Notes under the pieces: generated by a model
Told to the model about the DNA's origin: nothing
Database searches by the model: none
What the model saw: only the letters and a program-made list of their open reading frames with translations
Shown here: piece by piece, positions 49,296-57,011 of the stretch
Layout: the number at the start of each line of letters is the position of its first letter
Position numbering within the stretch: position 1 is the stretch's first letter
Source of the DNA: Nonomuraea turcica
GTDB taxonomy: Bacteria; Actinomycetota; Actinomycetes; Streptosporangiales; Streptosporangiaceae
Length of the DNA stretch: 64,000 nucleotides
Assembly (NCBI RefSeq): GCF_030718205.1
Contig: NZ_JAUZQF010000018.1
Span: 223,423-287,422 of the forward strand
Direction: 5' to 3'
Made by a program: the position numbers and the translations under genes

Positions 49296-49825
49296 GCGTA
49301 GGAGGCGACGAGCCCGACCAGCATCCCCGCGACGCCGGCCGCCGTGATCAGCCAACCACCGATCACGGCGGCCCGCCGTCCCCTGCGCGCGCCCGCCCAG
49401 TACATGATCACGTACGGCAGGAAGCCCAGTCCGCCGAATCCGACCGCCGGCAACGTCAGAGCGGCGAGCACGCCCATCGTCCCGGCGGGAACGGCCCGAT
49501 CCCCTTCAGGGGTGAGCTGCGCGCGCTTGACGTCCCCCGCCGAGGAGTCCGGCGAGGCGTCCACCGGCATAGGAGCGCCCCCCGAATCCGGGCTGAACAA
49601 CCCCTTGCAGTCGTAGCGCCCCTCGCCCAGGTCCTCGCACGAGATCACCTGCAGCGTGCCCGGTGTGCCGATCCGGCCCGTCGCGAGCTCCAGATCCCGT
49701 ACGACGAACACCATCGGCATCAGGCACACCACGAGCCAGAGCAGCACGAGGATGACCTTCCCCACGCGCCCGGGGTCCCTCCCCGCAGGTGTGACGAACT
49801 GCACATCGGGCAAGAAATCGCTCAT
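49292..49825 (-). CDS. Hypothetical membrane protein with three hydrophobic segments
   Basis: A 177-residue protein: a polar N-terminus, one hydrophobic helix near 24-42, a soluble loop of about 70 residues with a cysteine pair (V-I-S-C-E-D-L-G and Y-D-C-K) that could form a disulfide, and two more helices near 118-140 and 153-173. I do not recognise a family. The start ATG 49825 lacks a Shine-Dalgarno. It is convergent with the rhamnose operon and divergent from argC. Confidence 0.7.
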   Translation of the reverse strand: MSDFLPDVQFVTPAGRDPGRVGKVILVLLWLVVCLMPMVFVVRDLELATGRIGTPGTLQVISCEDLGEGRYDCKGLFSPDSGGAPMPVDASPDSSAGDVKRAQLTPEGDRAVPAGTMGVLAALTLPAVGFGGLGFLPYVIMYWAGARRGRRAAVIGGWLITAAGVAGMLVGLVASYA

Positions 49826-49904
49826 AGGCTCATCATTCTGCCTGCGACTTGGGTTTCACCTGCAGCCTGCTGGGACGACCGGCTTGCACATCCATCCTGA
49901 GCAG

Positions 49905-49953
49905 TGCATCATCTTCACAAGCAAGGTCATGAGTAGTTATGCATGAATATGCA
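49905..49953. promoter_or_regulatory. ARG box region of the arginine operon
   Basis: TGCAT-N4-ATGCA (49940-49953) is a perfect inverted repeat of the actinomycete ARG-box type, overlapping a likely -10 (TTATGC, 49937-49942; -35 TTCACA at 49914-49919). A second TGCAT (49905-49909) lies 35 bases upstream. The box sits directly beside the AGGAGG of argC, so ArgR would block promoter and leader. Confidence 0.7.
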
Positions 49954-49963
49954 GGAGGATGGG

Positions 49964-50986
49964 ATGAGGGCGGCGATCGCCGGAGCCAGCGGCTATGCGG
50001 GGGGCGAGCTGCTGCGGCTCCTGCTCGGCCATCCCGAGCTTGAGATCGGCGCGCTCACCGCGGCCTCCAGCGCGGGCAGCCGCCTGGGCGCCCACCAGCC
50101 ACACCTGCCGCAGCTCGCCGACCGGATCATCGAGGACACCACGGCCGGCGTGCTCGCCGGCCACGACGTCGTCTTCCTGGCGCTGCCCCACGGCCATTCG
50201 GCCGCCGTCGCCGCCCAGCTCGGAGCGGACACGGTCGTGGTGGACTGCGGCGCCGACCACCGGCTCGCCGACCCGGCCGCCTGGCAGGAGTTCTACGGCG
50301 GCGAGCACGCGGGCACCTGGCCCTACGGGCTGCCCGAACTGCCGGGACAGCGCGACGCCCTGCGCGGGGCCACCCGGATCGCGGTCCCCGGCTGCTATCC
50401 GACCTCGGTCCTGCTGGCCCTGTTCCCGGCGTTCGCCGCCGGGCTGGCCGCGCCGGACGTGGTCGTGGTGGCCGCGAGCGGCACCAGCGGCGCCGGCAAG
50501 TCGCTCAAGCCCAATCTGCTGGGCAGCGAGGTCATGGGCTCGGTCAGCGCGTACGGCGTGGGCGGCGTGCACCGGCACACCCCCGAGATGGAGCAGGGCC
50601 TGTCGGCCGTCGCCGGCACGCCGGTCCGCGTGTCCTTCACTCCGACCCTCGCCCCGATGAGCCGCGGCATCCTCGCCACCTGCACCGCCCCCGCCGCACC
50701 CGGCGTCACCAAGGAGTCGCTCAGGGCGGCGTACGAGGTGGCGCTGAAGGACGAGCCGTTTGTCCGGCTCCTGCCCGAAGGTGTCTGGCCGGCCACCGCC
50801 ATGACCTACGGCGCCAACACCGCCGCCCTACAGGTGACGCTCGACGAACGCGCAGGGCGCGTCGTCGCCGTCATCGCCATCGACAACCTCACCAAGGGCA
50901 CGGCCGGAGGCGCCATCCAAAGCGTCAACCTCGCCCTCGGCCTGCCGGAAGAGCTCGGCCTCCCCCTGACAGGAGTCGCCCCGTGA
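49964..50986 (+). CDS. argC: N-acetyl-gamma-glutamyl-phosphate reductase
   Basis: A 340-residue enzyme: NAD-binding G-A-S-G-Y-A-G-G-E-L near the start, P-H-G-H-S near 65, catalytic Cys in V-P-G-C-Y-P-T near 143 and K-P-N-L-L-G-S-E-V near 185. It reduces acetylglutamyl phosphate to the semialdehyde. ATG 49964 is preferred because AGGAGG (about 49953-49958) is five bases upstream; an ATG at 49943 lies inside the ARG box. It is the first gene of the eight-gene arginine cluster. Confidence 0.95.
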   Translation: MRAAIAGASGYAGGELLRLLLGHPELEIGALTAASSAGSRLGAHQPHLPQLADRIIEDTTAGVLAGHDVVFLALPHGHSAAVAAQLGADTVVVDCGADHRLADPAAWQEFYGGEHAGTWPYGLPELPGQRDALRGATRIAVPGCYPTSVLLALFPAFAAGLAAPDVVVVAASGTSGAGKSLKPNLLGSEVMGSVSAYGVGGVHRHTPEMEQGLSAVAGTPVRVSFTPTLAPMSRGILATCTAPAAPGVTKESLRAAYEVALKDEPFVRLLPEGVWPATAMTYGANTAALQVTLDERAGRVVAVIAIDNLTKGTAGGAIQSVNLALGLPEELGLPLTGVAP

Positions 50987-51132
50987 CCTCCGCCGTGGCG
51001 GCCAAAGGCCCCCGACCGGGCGGTTCGCGGTTCGCGGCCGGTGCCTGGAGGGCCGAGCTGAGCACCATGTCCTGGGTCTCCACGTTTACTCGCAGGCGCG
51101 CAACGGTGCGGCTGACGAAGGAGGAAGTGTGA
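50983..51132 (+). CDS. Possible 49-residue coupled small protein between argC and argJ
   Basis: GTG 50983 overlaps the argC stop as GTGA. The frame stays open for 49 codons, and its TGA (51130-51132) overlaps the argJ GTG start as GTGA, so it fills the gap exactly with coupling at both ends. The product is basic and Ala/Arg/Ser-rich with two tryptophans (A-W-R-A-E-L-S and M-S-W-V-S-T-F) and no membrane helix. Third positions are about 84% GC. It could be a small peptide, or a translated spacer that keeps ribosomes moving to argJ. Chance openness in GC-rich DNA is the main alternative. Confidence 0.35.
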   Translation: MTSAVAAKGPRPGGSRFAAGAWRAELSTMSWVSTFTRRRATVRLTKEEV

Positions 51133-52280
51133 GCGTTACAGCGCCACTAGGTTTCAGAGCCGCGGGAGTGGCCGCCGGGATCAAATCCGGCGGCGCCCGC
51201 GACCTGGCCCTCGTCGTCAACGACGGGCCCAGCCGCGCCGCCGCCGGCGTCTTCACCGCCAACCGCGTGAAGGCAGCCCCCGTGTTGTGGTCGCAGCAGG
51301 TCCTGGCGGGCGGCCGGCTGCGAGCCGTGGTGCTCAACTCCGGCGGCGCCAACGCCTGCACCGGCCCGGAGGGCTTCCAGGACACGCACGCCACCGCCGA
51401 GAAGGTCGCCGCGGCGCTCGAGGACTCGGCGGGCGAGGTCGCGGTCTGCTCGACCGGCCTGATCGGCGAGCGCCTGCCGATGGAGGCGCTGCTGTCCGGC
51501 GTCGACACCGCCGCCACCCAGCTGTCCCGGGACGGCGGCCTGGCCGCGGCCGACGCCATCCGGACCACCGACACGGTCTCCAAGATCTCCTTCAAGCGGG
51601 CCAACGGCTACATGGTCGGCGGGATGGCCAAGGGCGCGGGCATGCTCGCCCCGGCCCTCGCGACCATGCTCTGCGTGATCACCACGGACGCCGACGTGAC
51701 CAGCGACGAGCTCGACACGGTGCTCCGCAAGGCCACCGCCACGACGTTCGACCGGCTCGACACCGACGGCTGCATGTCCACCAACGACACCGTGCTCCTG
51801 CTGGCCAGCGCCGCCTCCGGAGTCAAGCCTGACCTGGCGGAGTTCGAGCAGAAGGTCACCGAGGTCTGCGCCGACCTGGCCAGGCAGCTCCTGGTGGACG
51901 CCGAAGGCGCCAGCAAGGCCATCGCCATCGAGGTGATCGGCGCCCACTCCGAGCAGGACGCGGTCAAGGTCGGCCGCTCCGTTGCCCGCTCCAACCTGCT
52001 CAAGTGCGCCATCCACGGCGAGGACCCCAACTGGGGCCGCGTCCTGGCCGCGGTCGGCACCACCGACGCCGTCTTCGAGCCCGACCGGCTCAACGTGGCG
52101 ATCAACGGCATCTGGATCTGCCGCGGCGGCGCGGTCGGCGACGACCGCTCCAAGGTGGACATGCGCCCCCGGGACGTGACCATCACGATCGACCTGTCGG
52201 CCGGACCGCACACCGCGACCGTGCACACCACGGACCTGACAGCCGACTACGTCCACGAGAACTCGGCGTACAGCTCATGA
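51129..52280 (+). CDS. argJ: Bifunctional ornithine acetyltransferase / N-acetylglutamate synthase
   Basis: A 383-residue ArgJ. The self-cleavage site is in A-L-A-T-M-L, near residues 180-185, with Thr the nucleophile that separates alpha and beta chains. N-S-G-G-A-N-A-C-T-G near 73 and N-W-G-R-V near 300 are family motifs. It moves acetyl groups from acetylornithine to glutamate. GTG 51129 follows a GAAGGAGGA site. Confidence 0.95.
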   Translation: MSVTAPLGFRAAGVAAGIKSGGARDLALVVNDGPSRAAAGVFTANRVKAAPVLWSQQVLAGGRLRAVVLNSGGANACTGPEGFQDTHATAEKVAAALEDSAGEVAVCSTGLIGERLPMEALLSGVDTAATQLSRDGGLAAADAIRTTDTVSKISFKRANGYMVGGMAKGAGMLAPALATMLCVITTDADVTSDELDTVLRKATATTFDRLDTDGCMSTNDTVLLLASAASGVKPDLAEFEQKVTEVCADLARQLLVDAEGASKAIAIEVIGAHSEQDAVKVGRSVARSNLLKCAIHGEDPNWGRVLAAVGTTDAVFEPDRLNVAINGIWICRGGAVGDDRSKVDMRPRDVTITIDLSAGPHTATVHTTDLTADYVHENSAYSS

Positions 52281-53149
52281 GGCTCTCCACCGCCCAGACC
52301 AAGGCCGAGGCCTTGATCGAGGCGCTGCCCTGGCTGACCCGCTTCCACGGCGCGACGGTCGTCATCAAGTACGGCGGCAACGCCATGACCGAAGAGGCGC
52401 TCAAGGAGGGCTTCGCCGAGGACGTCGTCTTCCTGCATCACGTGGGCCTGCGCCCGGTGGTCGTGCACGGCGGCGGCCCGCAGATCAGCAGCGCGCTGGA
52501 CAAGCTCGGCATCGAGTCGACGTTCACCGCCGGCCTCCGGGTCACCACGCCCGAGGCCATGCAGGTCGTCAGGATGGTGCTGACGGGCCAGGTCAACCCC
52601 GAGATCGTGGGCCTGGTCAACCGGCACGGCCCGTTCGCGGTCGGCATGTCCGGCGAGGACGCCCACCTGTTCACCGCCGTGCGCAAGCACGCGCTCGTGG
52701 ACGGCGAGCCGGTCGACATCGGCCAGGTCGGCGAGATCATCAAGGTCGATCCCGGTGCCGTCAAGGCCCTGATCGACGACGGCCGCATCCCCGTGGTCTC
52801 CAGCGTCGCCAGGGGAGACGACGGCCAGATCTACAACGTCAACGCCGACACCGCCGCCGCCGCGCTGGCCGTGGCGCTCCAGGCGCAGAAGCTGATCGTG
52901 CTGACCGACGTCGAAGGCCTGTACGCCAACTGGCCCGACGACACCGACGTGATCGACAGCCTCACCGCCGACGAGCTGGAAACGCTCATGCCCACGCTGT
53001 CCAGCGGCATGGTCCCCAAAATGGAGGCCTGCCTGTCGGCGGTGCAGGGCGGCGTGCCGCAGGCCCACGTGCTCGACGGCCGCGTGCCCCATTCACTGCT
53101 GCTAGAGATCTTCACCAATGAGGGAATCGGAACGATGGTGATGCCCTAA
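52277..53149 (+). CDS. argB: Acetylglutamate kinase
   Basis: A 290-residue amino-acid kinase: V-I-K-Y-G-G-N-A (K31 for ATP), V-V-H-G-G-G-P-Q-I near 75, G-L-R-V-T near 97 and the C-terminal M-V-P-K-M-E. It phosphorylates N-acetylglutamate and is the usual point of arginine feedback. ATG 52277 overlaps argJ as ATGA; the stop TAA shares one base with argD. Confidence 0.95.
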   Translation: MRLSTAQTKAEALIEALPWLTRFHGATVVIKYGGNAMTEEALKEGFAEDVVFLHHVGLRPVVVHGGGPQISSALDKLGIESTFTAGLRVTTPEAMQVVRMVLTGQVNPEIVGLVNRHGPFAVGMSGEDAHLFTAVRKHALVDGEPVDIGQVGEIIKVDPGAVKALIDDGRIPVVSSVARGDDGQIYNVNADTAAAALAVALQAQKLIVLTDVEGLYANWPDDTDVIDSLTADELETLMPTLSSGMVPKMEACLSAVQGGVPQAHVLDGRVPHSLLLEIFTNEGIGTMVMP

Positions 53150-54315
53150 TGGACCTTTTTGAGAGGTTCGAGAAGGTGTTCATGCCCAACTACGGCATCC
53201 CGCCGGTCGCGCTGGCGCGCGGCGAGGGCTGCCGCGTGTGGGACGTGGACGGCAAGCAATACCTCGACTTCATCGGCGGCATCGCGACCAGCTCGCTCGG
53301 CCACGCGCACCCCGCCCTGGTCGAGGCGGTGTCGAAGCAGGTCGCCACCATCGCGCACACGAGCAACCTGTTCCTGCACGAGCCCGAGGTACTGCTCGCC
53401 GAGAAGCTCATCGCCCTGCTGAACGCCCCCGCCCGGGTCTTCTTCGCCAACTCCGGCACCGAGGCCAACGAGGCGGCGTACAAGCTGGCGCTCAAGTACG
53501 GCCGCCGCGAGGGCCGCTCCTACTTCGTCGCCGCCGAGAACGGCTTCCACGGCCGCACGATCGGCGCCCTGTCGCTGACCGGCAAGCAGTCCATCCGCGA
53601 CCAGTTCGGCCCGTTCCCCGTCGAAGTGCGCTTCGTCCCCTACGGCGACGCCACCGCGCTCAAGGAGGCCGTGACCGGCGACTGCATCGCGGTCTTCCTG
53701 GAGCCCACCCAGGGCGAGGCCGGTGTGGTGCCCCCGCCGGCCGGCTACTTCGAGGCCGCCCGCGAGATCTGCGACTCGACCGGCGCGCTGCTGGTGGCCG
53801 ACGAGATCCAGTCGGCGATCGGGCGTACCGGGCACTGGTTCGCCCACCAGGCCGACGGCGTCACGCCCGACATCCTGACCCTGGCCAAGGGCCTGGGCGG
53901 CGGGATGCCGATCGGCGCCTGTGTCGGCTTCGGCGAGGTCGGCAAGCTGTTCGCGAAGGGCGACCACGGCTCGACCTTCGGTGGCAACCCGGTCTCCTGC
54001 GCCGCCGCCCTGGCGGTGCTGGACACCCTGGACCTCGACCACGTGAAGACCGTCTCCGCACGTCTGCGGGACGGTCTGGAGGCCGTCGGCCACCCGCTGC
54101 TGAAGGGCGTCCGCGGCCGCGGCCTGTGGCTGGGCGTGGTCCTGAACGAGCCGCGCTCGGCCGACGTCCAGAAGGCCGCCGCGAACGCCGGTTTCCTGGT
54201 GAACGCCCTCCAGCCCGACGCGGTGCGCATCGCCCCGCCGCTGGTGGTGACGGCCGACGAGGTGGACGCCTTCGTGGCCGCGTTCCCCGCGATCCTGGAG
54301 GAGGCCGCACGATGA
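53149..54315 (+). CDS. argD: Acetylornithine aminotransferase
   Basis: A 388-residue class III PLP aminotransferase: F-F-A-N-S-G-T-E-A-N-E-A-A near 95, P-T-Q-G-E-A-G-V near 190, A-D-E-I-Q near 222 and the lysine in L-A-K-G-L-G-G-G near 250. It turns acetylglutamate semialdehyde into acetylornithine. The start shares one base with the argB stop (TAATG), and the stop overlaps argF. Confidence 0.95.
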   Translation: MDLFERFEKVFMPNYGIPPVALARGEGCRVWDVDGKQYLDFIGGIATSSLGHAHPALVEAVSKQVATIAHTSNLFLHEPEVLLAEKLIALLNAPARVFFANSGTEANEAAYKLALKYGRREGRSYFVAAENGFHGRTIGALSLTGKQSIRDQFGPFPVEVRFVPYGDATALKEAVTGDCIAVFLEPTQGEAGVVPPPAGYFEAAREICDSTGALLVADEIQSAIGRTGHWFAHQADGVTPDILTLAKGLGGGMPIGACVGFGEVGKLFAKGDHGSTFGGNPVSCAAALAVLDTLDLDHVKTVSARLRDGLEAVGHPLLKGVRGRGLWLGVVLNEPRSADVQKAAANAGFLVNALQPDAVRIAPPLVVTADEVDAFVAAFPAILEEAAR

Positions 54316-55259
54316 CCAGGCACAGCGCGGACTCGGCGCAAATCAGACACTTCCTGAGAGACGACGATCTTTCGCCCGCCGAGCAGGCGGAAGTACTCGA
54401 CCTCGCCGCCGCGATGAAGAAGGACCGGTTCGGCTACCGGCCGTTCGAGGGTCCGCAGACGGTCGCGGTGCTGTTCGACAAGCCGTCGGCCCGCACCCGC
54501 GTCTCCTTCCACACCGGCATCGGCGAGCTGGGCGGCCTGCCGCTGGTCGTGGACAACGTCTCGGTCCTGATGGGCCGCGGCGAGCCCACCGCCGACCTCG
54601 CCAGGGTGCTCGACCGGCAGGTCGCCGCCATCGTCTGGCGGACCACCGGCCAGGAGCTCATCGAGGAGATGGCGGCCCACTCCCGCGTGCCGGTCGTCAA
54701 CGCGCTCACCGACGAGTTCCACCCCTGCCAGATCCTCGCCGACCTGCAGACCGTCCGGGAGCACCTGGGCAGGACCGCCGGCCTTACGCTGACCTACCTC
54801 GGCGACGGCGCCAACAACATGGCCCACTCCTACCTGCTCGGCGGCGCCACGGCCGGGATGCACATCCGCATCGCCGCCCCGGCCGGCTACCAGCCCGACG
54901 CGGTCATCCTCGACCAGGCCGCCGCCATCGCCGCCAAGACGGGCGGCTCGGTGGTCGCGCTGTCGGACCCGGTCGCCGCCGTCCAGGGCACGCACGTGAT
55001 CGCCACTGACACGTGGGTGTCGATGGGCCAGGACGGCAAGGAGCAGCGGGTTCGCGACCTCATGCCTTACCAGGTCAATGGCGAGCTGCTCGAGCACGCC
55101 GCGCCCGACGCGATCGTGCTGCACTGCCTGCCGGCCTACCGCGACTACGAGATCACCGACGCGGTGCTCGAGGGGCCGCGCAGCGTCGTGTGGGACCAGG
55201 CCGAGAACCGGCTGCACGCGCAAAAGGCGCTGCTGCACTGGCTGGCGACGCACCGATGA
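54312..55259 (+). CDS. argF: Ornithine carbamoyltransferase
   Basis: A 315-residue enzyme with carbamoyl-phosphate motif S-A-R-T-R (59-63), where most have S-T-R-T, plus H-P-C-Q-I near 136, D-T-W-V-S-M-G near 235 for ornithine and H-C-L-P-A near 270. It makes citrulline from ornithine. It lies between argD and argR with 4-nt overlaps on both sides, the order also seen in mycobacteria. Confidence 0.95.
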   Translation: MTRHSADSAQIRHFLRDDDLSPAEQAEVLDLAAAMKKDRFGYRPFEGPQTVAVLFDKPSARTRVSFHTGIGELGGLPLVVDNVSVLMGRGEPTADLARVLDRQVAAIVWRTTGQELIEEMAAHSRVPVVNALTDEFHPCQILADLQTVREHLGRTAGLTLTYLGDGANNMAHSYLLGGATAGMHIRIAAPAGYQPDAVILDQAAAIAAKTGGSVVALSDPVAAVQGTHVIATDTWVSMGQDGKEQRVRDLMPYQVNGELLEHAAPDAIVLHCLPAYRDYEITDAVLEGPRSVVWDQAENRLHAQKALLHWLATHR

Positions 55260-55774
55260 CCATTCCGATGACCAAGGCGGCCAGGCAGCAGAAGATCACC
55301 GATCTGCTGCGGCGGCAGGCCGTGCGCTCCCAGCCGGAGCTGGCCAAGCTGCTCGCCGACAGCGGCGTCGAGGTCACCCAGGCCACGCTCTCGCGTGACC
55401 TCGACGAGCTCGGGGCGCTCAAGCTGCGCGCGGAGGACGGCTCGCTGGTGTACGCGCTGCCTGGCGAAGGCGGCGGGCGGATCCCGCTGGCCCGGGTGGG
55501 CACCGGCGAGTCCCCGTCGGCGAGGCTGCAGCGCGTCGCCGAGGAACTGCTGGTCAGCGCCGAGGCCTCGGCCAACCTGGTCGTCGTGAAAACCCCTCCG
55601 GGGGCGGCCCAGTTCATGTCCTCCGCCATCGACCATGCCGACTGGGAGTCCATCCTCGGCACGGTGGCGGGCGACGACACCATCCTCGTCATCACCCGCG
55701 ACCCGGCAGGCGGCCCGGCGGTCGCCGACGCCCTCCTGAAAGTCGCCGCCCGGCGTAGTTTGGAGCAGAAATGA
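55256..55774 (+). CDS. argR: Arginine repressor
   Basis: A 172-residue ArgR: N-terminal winged helix with L-L-A-D-S-G-V-E-V-T-Q-A-T-L-S-R-D-L near 28-45, and a C-terminal oligomerisation domain with arginine-binding G-T-V-A-G-D-D-T near 138. With arginine it binds ARG boxes such as the one before argC. ATG 55256 overlaps argF as ATGA, so it is coregulated with its targets. Confidence 0.94.
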   Translation: MTIPMTKAARQQKITDLLRRQAVRSQPELAKLLADSGVEVTQATLSRDLDELGALKLRAEDGSLVYALPGEGGGRIPLARVGTGESPSARLQRVAEELLVSAEASANLVVVKTPPGAAQFMSSAIDHADWESILGTVAGDDTILVITRDPAGGPAVADALLKVAARRSLEQK

Positions 55775-56970
55775 CCGAGCGCGTGGTCCTCGCCTACTCC
55801 GGCGGGCTCGACACCTCCGTCGCCATCCCCTACCTCGCCGAGAAGATGAACGCCGAGGTCGTCTGCGTCGCCGTGGACCTCGGCCAGGGCGGCGAGGACA
55901 TGGAGGCGATCCAGAAGCGGGCCATGGACTGCGGCGCCGTCGAGTCGGTCGTGGTGGACGCCAAGGAGGAGTTCGCCGCCGACTTCTGCGTGCCCGCGCT
56001 GCAGGCCAACGCCCTCTACATGGACCGCTACCCGCTGGTGTCGTCGCTGTCGCGCCCGCTCATCGTCAAGCACCTGGTGTCGGCGGCCCAGCAGTTCGGC
56101 GGCACCGTCGTCTCGCACGGCTGCACCGGCAAGGGCAACGACCAAGTCCGCTTCGAGGCCGGCCTGGCCGCGCTGGCGCCCGGCCTGAAAGTCGTCGCGC
56201 CCGCCCGCGACTTCGCCTGGACCCGCGACAAGGCCATCGAGTACGCCGAGGCCAAGGGCCTGCCCATCGAGACGTCGAAGAAGAACCCGTTCTCCATCGA
56301 CCAGAACCTCTGGGGCCGCGCCGTCGAGACGGGCTTCCTCGAGGACATCTGGAACGGCCCGACCGAAGAGGTCTACTCCTACACCGCCGACCCGTCCCAG
56401 CCGCAGGAGCCGGACGAGGTCGTCGTCACCTTCGAGGCGGGCGTCCCGGTCAAGATCGACGGGCGGTCGCTGACGCCGTACCAGCTCATCGATGAGCTCA
56501 ACAAGCGCGCCGGCGCCCAGGGCGTCGGCCGGATCGACATGGTCGAGGACCGGCTCGTCGGCATCAAGTCCCGCGAGGTGTACGAGGCGCCGGGCGCCAT
56601 CGCGCTCATCACCGCCCACATGGAGCTGGAGAACGTCACCGTCGAGCGTGACCTGGCCCGCTTCAAGCGCGGCGTCGACCAGCGGTGGAGCGAGCTCGTC
56701 TACGACGGTTTGTGGTTCTCGCCGCTCAAGGACGCCCTCGACGTGCTCATCGCCGAGGCTCAGAAGCACGTCTCCGGCGACATCCGCATGACGCTGCACG
56801 CCGGCAAGGCCACCGTCACCGGCCGCCGCTCCGAGGAGTCCCTGTACGATTTCTCGCTGGCCACGTACGACACCGGCGACACCTTCGACCAGTCGCTCGC
56901 CAAGGGCTTCGTCCAGCTGTTCTCCCTCCCCGCGAAGATCGCCGCGGCGCGGGACGCGAGGAAGGGCTGA
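55771..56970 (+). CDS. argG: Argininosuccinate synthase
   Basis: A 399-residue enzyme with the PP-loop A-Y-S-G-G-L-D-T-S (8-16), G-K-G-N-D near 120-125 and E-V-Y-E-A-P-G near 270. It joins citrulline and aspartate with ATP. ATG 55771 overlaps the argR stop as ATGA, tying synthesis to the repressor message. Confidence 0.95.
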   Translation: MTERVVLAYSGGLDTSVAIPYLAEKMNAEVVCVAVDLGQGGEDMEAIQKRAMDCGAVESVVVDAKEEFAADFCVPALQANALYMDRYPLVSSLSRPLIVKHLVSAAQQFGGTVVSHGCTGKGNDQVRFEAGLAALAPGLKVVAPARDFAWTRDKAIEYAEAKGLPIETSKKNPFSIDQNLWGRAVETGFLEDIWNGPTEEVYSYTADPSQPQEPDEVVVTFEAGVPVKIDGRSLTPYQLIDELNKRAGAQGVGRIDMVEDRLVGIKSREVYEAPGAIALITAHMELENVTVERDLARFKRGVDQRWSELVYDGLWFSPLKDALDVLIAEAQKHVSGDIRMTLHAGKATVTGRRSEESLYDFSLATYDTGDTFDQSLAKGFVQLFSLPAKIAAARDARKG

Positions 56971-57011
56971 TTGCACTAATGTCGCGGGGGATACAGGAGG
57001 AGAAGATTACG

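Noticed and set aside
46113..49355. A 1080-codon open frame on the minus strand
   Set aside because: Antisense to rhaI and the aldolase-dehydrogenase gene, and crosses their junction; composition is typical of a shadow frame.
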